Assembly: GCA_002712125.1 (NCBI GenBank)
Contig: PASL01000016.1
Span: forward strand, 26,032 to 41,891
From: Chloroflexota bacterium
Lineage (GTDB): Bacteria; Chloroflexota; Dehalococcoidia; Lucifugimonadales; Lucifugimonadaceae
Reading direction: 5' to 3'
DNA length: 15,860 nucleotides
The position numbers were made by a program, and so were the translations under genes. The notes beneath the pieces are model-generated. The model was given only the letters and a program-made list of their open reading frames with translations, did no database searches and had not been told where the DNA came from. Below are positions 1 to 6,789 of the stretch, one piece after another (positions within the stretch are counted from its first letter, which is position 1; each line of letters starts with the position of its first letter).

Positions 1-263
1 TCTAAATAGAGTGGAACCGTTTCTGGAAGATATCCTATATGCTTTCTTACCTCTAGTGAGTGAGATACAACATTATAACCTCCAACCGTAACTTCTCCAT
101 CTGAAGGAGGTGTGAACCCAGTTACAACACGCATAGTAGTTGTTTTACCTGCACCATTTGGTCCCAAAAAGCCTATAATTTCACCTTTTAATACTTCAAA
201 AGAAATATCTATAACAGCTGGATATGGCCCATAATTTTTGGACATATGTTCAATTTTTATCAA
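1..263 (-). CDS. ABC transporter ATP-binding protein, N-terminal part (cut by window edge)
   Basis: Nucleotide-binding subunit of an ABC transporter; it would hydrolyse ATP on the cytoplasmic face to power a membrane partner. About 87 residues are visible, and the C-terminal part (signature motif, Walker B) lies beyond the left edge. Walker A GPNGAGKTTT is at about residues 34-43. It is followed by a GYLPETVPLY stretch, typical of the NatA/GldA-like exporter ATPase group (family knowledge). I chose the TTG start at 263: AAGGA at 273-277 sits 9 nt upstream, and the resulting N-terminus (MIKIEHMSKNYG) is normal for the family. An in-frame ATG at 245 would shorten it by six residues. An in-frame stop at 276-278 limits any extension. 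Its permease gene, if adjacent, would be to the left of the window. The substrate cannot be told. Confidence 0.9.
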   Translation of the reverse strand, partial: MIKIEHMSKNYGPYPAVIDISFEVLKGEIIGFLGPNGAGKTTTMRVVTGFTPPSDGEVTVGGYNVVSHSLEVRKHIGYLPETVPLYL

Positions 264-407
264 AAATTCTAATCCTTATATGATAAATACCATTATATTT
301 TATTATAATTAGTACATAAGTATTGTAATTACAATGTTCTATTCTATCAATGTCTGAATAGAATTTTATGCGATTTTACTTGCAATATGTAAAATATTTG
401 AATAATT
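264..407. promoter_or_regulatory. Divergent promoter region between the ABC ATPase and cysteine desulfurase, with two inverted repeats
   Basis: This is the longest gene-free stretch in the window and must hold the promoters for both outward-facing genes. It contains a 14-bp perfect palindrome (ATTGTAATTACAAT, 322-335). Close by is a pair of 8-bp arms, TTCTATTC at 337-344 and GAATAGAA at 356-363, separated by 11 nt. Either could be an operator for a dimeric regulator, and the second could fold as an RNA hairpin. I found no convincing -35/-10 pair and no Shine-Dalgarno before the desulfurase. Confidence 0.5.
273..277 (-). promoter_or_regulatory. Shine-Dalgarno AAGGA before the TTG start of the ABC ATPase
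   Basis: Minus-strand AAGGA lies 9 nt upstream of the TTG at 263 and is the reason for preferring that start over the ATG at 245. Confidence 0.55.
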
Positions 408-1583
408 ATGAGTGAATTTATAACAGAAAATAACTATTTAGATCACGCGGCTACTACTTATGTAAGACCGGAAGTATTAGAAAAAATGTTGCCATATTTC
501 ACAGAAAAGTTTGGTAATCCTTCTAGTTTATATGATATTGCTCAAGAATCTAAGAATGCTATTGAAGAAGCTAGAGAAATTTGTGCTAACGTACTTAATT
601 GTCATCCTTCAGAGATTTATTTTACTAGTGGAGGATCCGAATCAAATAACATGGCTATTAAGGGAATACATAAAACTAGAATGGATTTTGGAATTATTTC
701 CTCGTCAATAGAACATCACGCTGTAATACATCCAATAGAGCAACTTTCTCAATTAGGTGTTGATTCAACTTTTATAGACGTTGATCAAAGAGGATTAATT
801 AATTTAGAAAAATTTAAAAAAAACATTAATAAATCAACAAAATTAGTTACTTTTATGTATGTGAATAATGAGATAGGCGTTGTTCAAAACTTAAAAGAAA
901 TATCAAAAATAATAAAAAAATATCAAAGTGACTATAATTGTGAAATTCTTTTTCATTCTGATGCAGTGCAAGCTCCGGGAAAACTATCATTAAATGTAGA
1001 AGAATTAGGTGTCGACCTTTTGAGTATTTCAGGCCATAAAATTTATGCTCCTAAAGGTGTTGGCTTGCTTTATAAAAAGAATGGCATTGACATTCAACCA
1101 CTTATTAGCGGTGGGGGCCAAGAAAATCAAATGAGATCTGGAACCGAAAATGTACCATATATTGTTGCATTCGCTGAAGCGCTTAGGCTTTCTGAGGACG
1201 AAAGGCTTGAAAATCAACAAAAAATAAAAAAAATGTCAGATCTATTAATTTCAGAAATTACCAGTCGCGTAAAAAACTATAAATTAAATAGCTCAAGAGA
1301 TATTTGTGTCCCAAACATTATCAACCTAAGTTTTCCAGGTTTTGACGGTGAATCAATTATTTTAGGACTTAACTTTAAGGGGATTTATGTCTCAAGTGGT
1401 AGTGCATGTAGTTCAGCGTCAATTGAACCATCGCACGTTTTATCTGCCTTAGGCCTTACAGATGAAGAATCATTATCAAGTATTAGAGTTTCACTTGGTA
1501 GGGATAACACAGAAGAGCACATACATGAGTTTGTAAATGCATTAGAGGGCGTTTTGGCGCAACTTGCTTCTTATAAAAGATAA
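408..1583 (+). CDS. Cysteine desulfurase (NifS/IscS family)
   Basis: A pyridoxal-phosphate enzyme of the cytoplasm. It removes sulfur from L-cysteine, giving alanine and an enzyme-bound persulfide that feeds Fe-S cluster assembly, tRNA thiolation and thiamine synthesis. The 391-residue length is normal. Visible hallmarks are YLDHAATT near the N-terminus, GGSESNN (75-81), the cofactor-stacking His in EHHAV (about 104), Asp185, the PLP-binding Lys211 in SGHK, and the persulfide Cys334 in SSGSACSS. That last loop marks the type I (NifS/IscS) group rather than SufS. It heads the plus-strand cluster, with no iscU, iscR or suf genes beside it. The start ATG has no Shine-Dalgarno. MnmA, a likely sulfur acceptor, is encoded about 10 kb away. 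I cannot separate nifS from iscS by sequence alone, so no symbol is given. Confidence 0.95.
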   Translation: MSEFITENNYLDHAATTYVRPEVLEKMLPYFTEKFGNPSSLYDIAQESKNAIEEAREICANVLNCHPSEIYFTSGGSESNNMAIKGIHKTRMDFGIISSSIEHHAVIHPIEQLSQLGVDSTFIDVDQRGLINLEKFKKNINKSTKLVTFMYVNNEIGVVQNLKEISKIIKKYQSDYNCEILFHSDAVQAPGKLSLNVEELGVDLLSISGHKIYAPKGVGLLYKKNGIDIQPLISGGGQENQMRSGTENVPYIVAFAEALRLSEDERLENQQKIKKMSDLLISEITSRVKNYKLNSSRDICVPNIINLSFPGFDGESIILGLNFKGIYVSSGSACSSASIEPSHVLSALGLTDEESLSSIRVSLGRDNTEEHIHEFVNALEGVLAQLASYKR

Positions 1584-1605
1584 AAAATTTATGTATTATA
1601 AATAG

Positions 1606-2469
1606 ATGGTTAAAGAAGAAAATATGAATAACTACAAATTTAGTAATAGTATAAGCGAAGAAAATAAACTTTTATACAAAGATAAGATTTCAAAATCGAT
1701 AGAATATTTGAAAAATAATCTCTACGAATATGGACCTGGTCTAAAAAATTCTACTCTAAGTTACGTAGTTACTAAAATTGAATCTCAATCTTCAAATATT
1801 CTAAGAATATATTTTGAATTTAAGGAAGAAAAAAATATCAAATCAAAATCAGGTCTTGAATATATAGATATTGATAATAACGACGTTATACAGGTCAGAA
1901 GAATTATAAATAAACCTAAAGAAAACTTTCCTTGGCCAATATTCACTTTGGCAATTATTTCATTGCTAATTGCTGCAATTTTTGTTTCTTACAGAGTCTA
2001 TTGGATGGATACAGATGGAGACAATTTATACTTAGCTGGAAGATCTTTATGGGTGAGATCTGATGAACCAGTTAAGCAGGAATTTATCACTTATATAGGA
2101 AATGATGTCAATGGAAATGAACAATACTGGGCTATATCACCGGCAAAGCAAGAGAATAATTTAATCTTTGTGAAATTGTCACTTATAAATTATGGTTCTG
2201 GTACTGTGAAAATTGTTATAGATGAGGACGCTTCCACCTTATACGATGATAAATCTATACAATATAAACCTATTAATCCTATAGAAAGAACCTATTCATC
2301 AGAAAAAAGTGATAATTATTTAGTTAATGGATTTATACCTTTGTGGGGGCCAGTTCAACTAGATCCACAAGAACAAGTGACAGGTATGATGATTTTTGAA
2401 ATTCCTAAATCATCTGTTGCAGAGCAACTCAAATGGGATGCTGGTGACTTAATAATGTTTGCATATTAA
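1606..2469 (+). CDS. Hypothetical single-pass membrane protein with possible DUF4352-like extracytoplasmic domain
   Basis: I do not recognise this protein. It has 287 residues: a lysine-rich N-terminal part of about 107 residues with no obvious motif, one strong hydrophobic helix at about 109-129 (WPIFTLAIISLLIAAIFVSY), then about 155 residues rich in beta-type and aromatic sequence. By the positive-inside rule the N-terminus should be cytoplasmic and the C-terminal domain outside. The C-terminal pattern (FVKLSLINYGSGTVKIVIDE, then a turn-rich LDPQEQVTGMMIFEIP) resembles DUF4352/telokin-like beta-sandwich domains; this is pattern memory, not a search. It starts 22 nt after the desulfurase stop and ends 5 nt before mutS, so it is probably co-transcribed with both. 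An alternative start is Met7 (ATG at 1624), which has a purine-rich AAAGAAGAAAA tract just upstream. Confidence 0.8.
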   Translation: MVKEENMNNYKFSNSISEENKLLYKDKISKSIEYLKNNLYEYGPGLKNSTLSYVVTKIESQSSNILRIYFEFKEEKNIKSKSGLEYIDIDNNDVIQVRRIINKPKENFPWPIFTLAIISLLIAAIFVSYRVYWMDTDGDNLYLAGRSLWVRSDEPVKQEFITYIGNDVNGNEQYWAISPAKQENNLIFVKLSLINYGSGTVKIVIDEDASTLYDDKSIQYKPINPIERTYSSEKSDNYLVNGFIPLWGPVQLDPQEQVTGMMIFEIPKSSVAEQLKWDAGDLIMFAY

Positions 2470-2474
2470 AGATT

Positions 2475-5066
2475 TTGCTTGAAAAAAATAATAAAAATAA
2501 CAAAATTTCTCCAGGAAGAAAACAGTATTTACTACTGAAGAAAAATAATCCTGATTCATTACTTCTTGTTAGGATGGGTGATTTTTATGAGGCATTTGGT
2601 AATGATGCCAAGAAGTTATCAGAAGTACTAGGAATAGCACTTACATCTAGAGATTCAGGAGGTGGTGTTAAAACTGATTTATCAGGTATTCCATATCATT
2701 CACTTGATAAACATTTACCAAAATTAGTTAATGCTGGTATAAAAATTGCTATTGCTGAGCAAACCAGTGATCCTAAAAAAACTAAAGGATTGGTTTCTAG
2801 GGAAGTAACTAAAATTATTACAGCAGGTACGGTTACCGATCCTGAATTATTGGATAAATTTTCAAATAATTATTTATTATCAATATCTAAATTTAATGAA
2901 ATTTATGGTATAGCATATTTGGATATTTCTACTAGTGAATTTAAGGTTCTTGAAATTCGAAAAGATCAGTTGAATTCTGAGATATCAAAGATATCACCAA
3001 GAGAAATAATAACTGAAGATATAGAATTGCAAAATGAAGTTATAGAATTCAGTAAAATTGATGTCAGATTTTCAATTATTCAAAGACAGGATACAGAAAA
3101 AGCAAAATATAATATATTAAAGCATTTTGATAAAGAATTTCTTTCAGATATCGGTTTAGATGGATTGACTGCAGGCATTAATGCTGTCGCCAATATAATA
3201 TCATATGTAGCTGAAAATCAAATGGGTAACACTTCGCAAATTACTTCTATAGAGTTACATAAAGCTAATAATTACTTGCAATTAGACACTAAAGCAATTA
3301 ACGATTTAGATCTTTTAGATAAAACGCATTCTAAAAATTCATTGTTTTCAATACTAAATTACACTAGTACATCTATGGGCGCTAGAAATTTGAAATCTTG
3401 GATAATTAGACCATTAATTGACCTGGAAAGTATTTTAAATAGACAAAATATAATTGAATTTTTTATTGATAAAAAGGAGGTTGTTTATACGCTTGAAATT
3501 TTATTGAAAAAAATACCTGATATAGAAAGACTTTCAAATAAGATTAGAGCTAAAACTGTTAATCCTCGTGACTTGATATCTATAAAAAATGGCATAAAAA
3601 TACTTCCTGAAATATTAGAAGTATTTAAATATAATGTTATCGATTCTAATTTTATATTAGGTAAAATTACAAGACTTGACGACCTTGTAACCCTAATCGA
3701 AAATTCTATAATAGATGATCCAAGTGTATTGGTAGGTGAAGGAAAAGTTATAAAGGAAGGTTATAACAAAGAATTTGATGATATTAGAAATATATCTAAT
3801 GATGCTAGAATTTCTATTGCTAAACTTGAATCTAGGTATAAGGATAGAACTGGTATTAAGAACTTAAGAATTGGATATAACAGAGTATTTGGATATTTTA
3901 TTGAAGTTTCTAACTCGAACAAAAAAAATGTACCAGAAGACTTTCAAGTTAGGCAAACATTAACAAATTCTGAAAGATATATTACCACCGAAATTAAGGA
4001 CTTTGAATCTAAAATCTTAAATGCAAGAGATTTAATTTCAGATATTGAAAAAGAATTGTACCTTAATTTATGCGATGAGATTTCTTTCTATATAGAAAAA
4101 ATTATAGATAATGCTAAAACTATTGGAAATTTAGATTCTATACTTTCTTTAGCTAATGCTTCATTCAAAAATAGATGGTCAAAACCACTTGTTAATTACG
4201 GTATGAAAATTAGTTTTCTAGAATCTAGCCATCCAATTATAGAGTCTACTATAGGTAAAAATAGGTTTATTAAAAATGACATAACATTGTCTAATGAAGA
4301 AGAACAAATATCAATAATTACGGGTCCTAATATGTCTGGTAAATCAACATATATACGGCAAGCAGCTCTTCTAGTGATTCTATCTCAAATAGGTTGCTTC
4401 ATACCCGCAAAAAAATCAATAGTAGGAATTATAGATAAGATTTTTACACGCGCAGGATTATCAGATGATATTTCAGGCGGTAATTCTACTTTTATGATTG
4501 AGATGCTTGAAACAGCTTCTATTTTGAACCAATCAACTAACAGGTCATTAGCAATACTAGACGAGATAGGAAGGGGTACCTCTACTTATGATGGATTAGC
4601 AATTGCCACAGCAATAGTAGAATTTATTCATAATACACCTTCTGTTTCTTGTAAAACTTTATTTGCAACACATTATCATGAAATGACTGAAATATCTTCT
4701 TATTTACCTAGGGTTAACAATTTAAAAGTTAAAGTGTCGGAAGATATGGATGATGTGATTTTTCTTCACAAAATTGTCAAAGGTGCAGCAAATAAATCAT
4801 ATGGAGTACATGTCGCAAAACTTGCTGGAATTCCGGAAAACGTGATTATTAGAGCTAGTAAAATTCTTCAATCATTTGAAAATGAAACTAAAAATGAGAA
4901 TGAGCATCAATTACCAATGGATATTTTTGTTACAAACAAAAATCAAATATCAGATGAATTAATAAATCAGATTAAAAATATTGATATTGAAAATATAACT
5001 CCTGTTGAAGCTATAAATAAGTTATATGATATAAAAAAATATATTAATAGACAGGAAGAATCATAA
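2475..5066 (+). CDS. mutS: DNA mismatch repair protein MutS
   Basis: MutS binds mispaired or looped-out bases as a dimer and, on ATP binding, becomes a sliding clamp that recruits repair factors. The 863-residue length matches MutS1 (E. coli 853). The mismatch-reading Phe-x-Glu motif is present as DFYEAF (Phe37, Glu39), which separates it from MutS2. The ATPase domain has Walker A GPNMSGKST (Lys623), Walker B LAILDEIGRG (Asp696, Glu697) and the ATHYHE motif (His733). Near the C-terminus QLPMDIF (812-818) looks like a beta-clamp binding peptide, followed by a helical tail containing ITPVEAINKLYDIK, as in MutS oligomerisation tails. The start is TTG at 2475, five nt after the upstream stop; no in-frame ATG gives the conserved N-terminus. 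No mutL is visible. The flavin oxidoreductase begins 2 nt downstream. Confidence 0.97.
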   Translation: MLEKNNKNNKISPGRKQYLLLKKNNPDSLLLVRMGDFYEAFGNDAKKLSEVLGIALTSRDSGGGVKTDLSGIPYHSLDKHLPKLVNAGIKIAIAEQTSDPKKTKGLVSREVTKIITAGTVTDPELLDKFSNNYLLSISKFNEIYGIAYLDISTSEFKVLEIRKDQLNSEISKISPREIITEDIELQNEVIEFSKIDVRFSIIQRQDTEKAKYNILKHFDKEFLSDIGLDGLTAGINAVANIISYVAENQMGNTSQITSIELHKANNYLQLDTKAINDLDLLDKTHSKNSLFSILNYTSTSMGARNLKSWIIRPLIDLESILNRQNIIEFFIDKKEVVYTLEILLKKIPDIERLSNKIRAKTVNPRDLISIKNGIKILPEILEVFKYNVIDSNFILGKITRLDDLVTLIENSIIDDPSVLVGEGKVIKEGYNKEFDDIRNISNDARISIAKLESRYKDRTGIKNLRIGYNRVFGYFIEVSNSNKKNVPEDFQVRQTLTNSERYITTEIKDFESKILNARDLISDIEKELYLNLCDEISFYIEKIIDNAKTIGNLDSILSLANASFKNRWSKPLVNYGMKISFLESSHPIIESTIGKNRFIKNDITLSNEEEQISIITGPNMSGKSTYIRQAALLVILSQIGCFIPAKKSIVGIIDKIFTRAGLSDDISGGNSTFMIEMLETASILNQSTNRSLAILDEIGRGTSTYDGLAIATAIVEFIHNTPSVSCKTLFATHYHEMTEISSYLPRVNNLKVKVSEDMDDVIFLHKIVKGAANKSYGVHVAKLAGIPENVIIRASKILQSFENETKNENEHQLPMDIFVTNKNQISDELINQIKNIDIENITPVEAINKLYDIKKYINRQEES

Positions 5067-5068
5067 AA

Positions 5069-6142
5069 ATGAATTTAGGTTATTTTAACATGCCGCTTCA
5101 TCCTCCTGGATCTAATCATACTAAAACTTATAAGGATGATATTGATCAAATAGTTTTTCTTGACAAACTAGGCTATGATGAAGCGTGGATAGGGGAGCAT
5201 TTTACTGCTGAGTGGGAAAATATACCTGCTCCTGATATTTTTATATCTTATCTTTTTGCTATAACTAAATCAATCAAACTTGGCACTGGAGTTAATTGTT
5301 TGCCAAATCACAATCCATTTGTACTTGCCCATAGGATAGCTCAAATTGATCATATGTCAAATGGCAGGTTTTTGTGGGGCATAGGATCTGGTGGATTTAT
5401 TGGTGATCTGAAGTTGTTTAGGCATGACCTTGAATCAGGTACTAATAGGGAAATGACAAAAGAATCTCTAGATTTGATTTTTCAGATTTGGGAAGATCCA
5501 AAACCAGGAATCTATGAGAATAAATGGTGGTCCTTGGAAATACCAGAAGAGGATAAAGAAATAGGACTTAGAACTCACTTAAAGCCTTTTCAAAAACCAT
5601 ATCCACCAATAGGTGTGGCGGGGGTATCTCCTAATTCGAAAACATTGAAAATGGCAGGAGCCAATGAATGGTTGCCACTTAGTATAAATTTTGCTCATGT
5701 TAATATCTTAAAAACTCATTGGGAATCAATTGAAAAAGGTGCAAAAAAAGCTAACAAAATACCTAACAGATTAAATTGGAGGATTTCTAGGGAGATTATT
5801 GTATCTGAATCAAGAAAAGAAGCAGAGGAAGAAATAATCAAAGGAGTAATTTCAAGAGACTTTGAGGAGTATTTCTTAAAAATGCTTCCTAAGTATTCGT
5901 CTCTAGAAGTATTAAAAAACGACCCTAATATGCCTGACTCCGACGTAGATATTAAATACCTAATGAAAAATATATTCATTTACGGAACTCCTTCAGATGT
6001 TTTAGAAAAGATTGAAGAATTAAACTATTCAGTTGGAGGATTTGGAACTTTATTAGCTATGGGACATGAATGGAATAATGAATCTTTCTGGAAAAATTCT
6101 ATGACACTATTAAAAAAAGAAATAATACCTAAGGTAACTTAA
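5069..6142 (+). CDS. LLM-class (luciferase-like) flavin-dependent oxidoreductase
   Basis: Member of the bacterial luciferase-like monooxygenase superfamily, TIM-barrel enzymes that use reduced FMN (or F420 in some members) with O2 to oxidise organic substrates. The sequence opens with the first barrel strand (LGYFNMPLHPPG). It continues with LGYDEAWIGEHFT, IKLGTGVNCLPNHNP, AHRIAQIDHMSNGR and a GIGSGGF phosphate-binding-type turn, all typical of the family. At 357 residues it is full length. The GEHFT...WENIPAPD arrangement recalls the limonene-monooxygenase-like branch, but the substrate cannot be read from sequence. The ATG is 2 nt after the mutS stop, with AGGAAG at 5053-5058 as ribosome-binding site inside mutS. 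The next gene starts directly after its stop. It is a metabolic enzyme rather than a true light-emitting luciferase: no luxAB pair or lux partner genes are present. Confidence 0.92.
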   Translation: MNLGYFNMPLHPPGSNHTKTYKDDIDQIVFLDKLGYDEAWIGEHFTAEWENIPAPDIFISYLFAITKSIKLGTGVNCLPNHNPFVLAHRIAQIDHMSNGRFLWGIGSGGFIGDLKLFRHDLESGTNREMTKESLDLIFQIWEDPKPGIYENKWWSLEIPEEDKEIGLRTHLKPFQKPYPPIGVAGVSPNSKTLKMAGANEWLPLSINFAHVNILKTHWESIEKGAKKANKIPNRLNWRISREIIVSESRKEAEEEIIKGVISRDFEEYFLKMLPKYSSLEVLKNDPNMPDSDVDIKYLMKNIFIYGTPSDVLEKIEELNYSVGGFGTLLAMGHEWNNESFWKNSMTLLKKEIIPKVT

Positions 6143-6757
6143 ATGCAAATATCAAATATTATAGTTGGTGAACTATATACAAATTGTTATGTTATTTCAA
6201 ATAATTCCGAATGTATAATTATTGATCCTGGGGCAGAGCCAGATAAAATAATAGACTTTTTAGAATCAATGAAACTTACTCCAAAGTTATTGATTTCTAC
6301 TCATTATCATGCTGATCATGTAGGTGGAGTTAAGAATTTAGTCGAAAAATATGATGTCGAATTTGCTATAGGTAAAAATGATTTGAATTTCCTTGATGCT
6401 CAACCCGCTTGGGTATCTAATCTTATAAGTACTTATGAAAAACCCATATCTCCTAATATTTTATTATTAGGTGGAGAAACAATAAATTTATTAGATCTGG
6501 ATATAAAAATTATTTCTACACCAGGTCACTCCCCAGGCAGCATATGTATTTATGTAGAAAATAGTATTTTTACAGGTGATACATTATTTAAAAACGGTAT
6601 TGGTAGAGGTGATTTACCTGGAGGAGATATTAATCAAGAGATCACTAGTATAAAAGATAAAATATTTCAACTACCAAATGATATTGATGTTTTTCCTGGG
6701 CATGGTGATAAAACCAAAATTATTAATGAGAAAAACGATAATATTCACCTAAAGTAG
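6143..6757 (+). CDS. MBL-fold metallohydrolase, glyoxalase II-like
   Basis: Binuclear-metal hydrolase of the metallo-beta-lactamase fold, 204 residues. The metal ligands are all visible: THYHADH (His54, His56, Asp58, His59), His129 in PGHSPGS, Asp146 in FTGDTLF and His187 in FPGHGD. The short form without the glyoxalase II C-terminal helical domain resembles YcbL-type proteins, which act on hydroxyacyl-thioesters or related substrates (family knowledge); the real substrate is unknown. The ATG abuts the stop of the upstream oxidoreductase (0 nt gap), with AAGG just inside that gene as ribosome-binding site, so the two are very likely translated from one message. It is the last gene of the plus-strand cluster and faces the pyrophosphatase gene end to end. 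Confidence 0.92.
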   Translation: MQISNIIVGELYTNCYVISNNSECIIIDPGAEPDKIIDFLESMKLTPKLLISTHYHADHVGGVKNLVEKYDVEFAIGKNDLNFLDAQPAWVSNLISTYEKPISPNILLLGGETINLLDLDIKIISTPGHSPGSICIYVENSIFTGDTLFKNGIGRGDLPGGDINQEITSIKDKIFQLPNDIDVFPGHGDKTKIINEKNDNIHLK

Positions 6758-6775
6758 TAGTCTTATATCGTTTTT
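6731..6775. terminator. Candidate bidirectional terminator between two convergent genes
   Basis: A perfect 10-bp inverted repeat, AAAAACGATA at 6731-6740 and TATCGTTTTT at 6766-6775, with a 25-nt loop. The A-run on one side and T-run on the other give a U-tract in both directions, as expected where two operons converge. The left arm lies in the 3' end of the metallohydrolase gene. The stem is AT-rich and the loop long, so this is a weak call. Confidence 0.35.
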
Positions 6776-6789
6776 ATATGTTTTATATA

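Noticed and set aside
2475..5066. MutS2 or a MutS-like paralogue instead of MutS1
   Set aside because: The mismatch-binding Phe-x-Glu motif is present at the N-terminus, and there is no Smr nuclease domain; length and C-terminal tail fit MutS1.
5716..5979. Minus-strand open frame of 87 codons inside the flavin oxidoreductase gene
   Set aside because: It is antisense to a full-length conserved gene, shows no recognisable motif, and has no promoter or ribosome-binding site.
5069..6142. True light-emitting bacterial luciferase
   Set aside because: There is no luxA/luxB pair and there are no aldehyde-supply genes; the sequence fits the broad luciferase-like oxidoreductase family.
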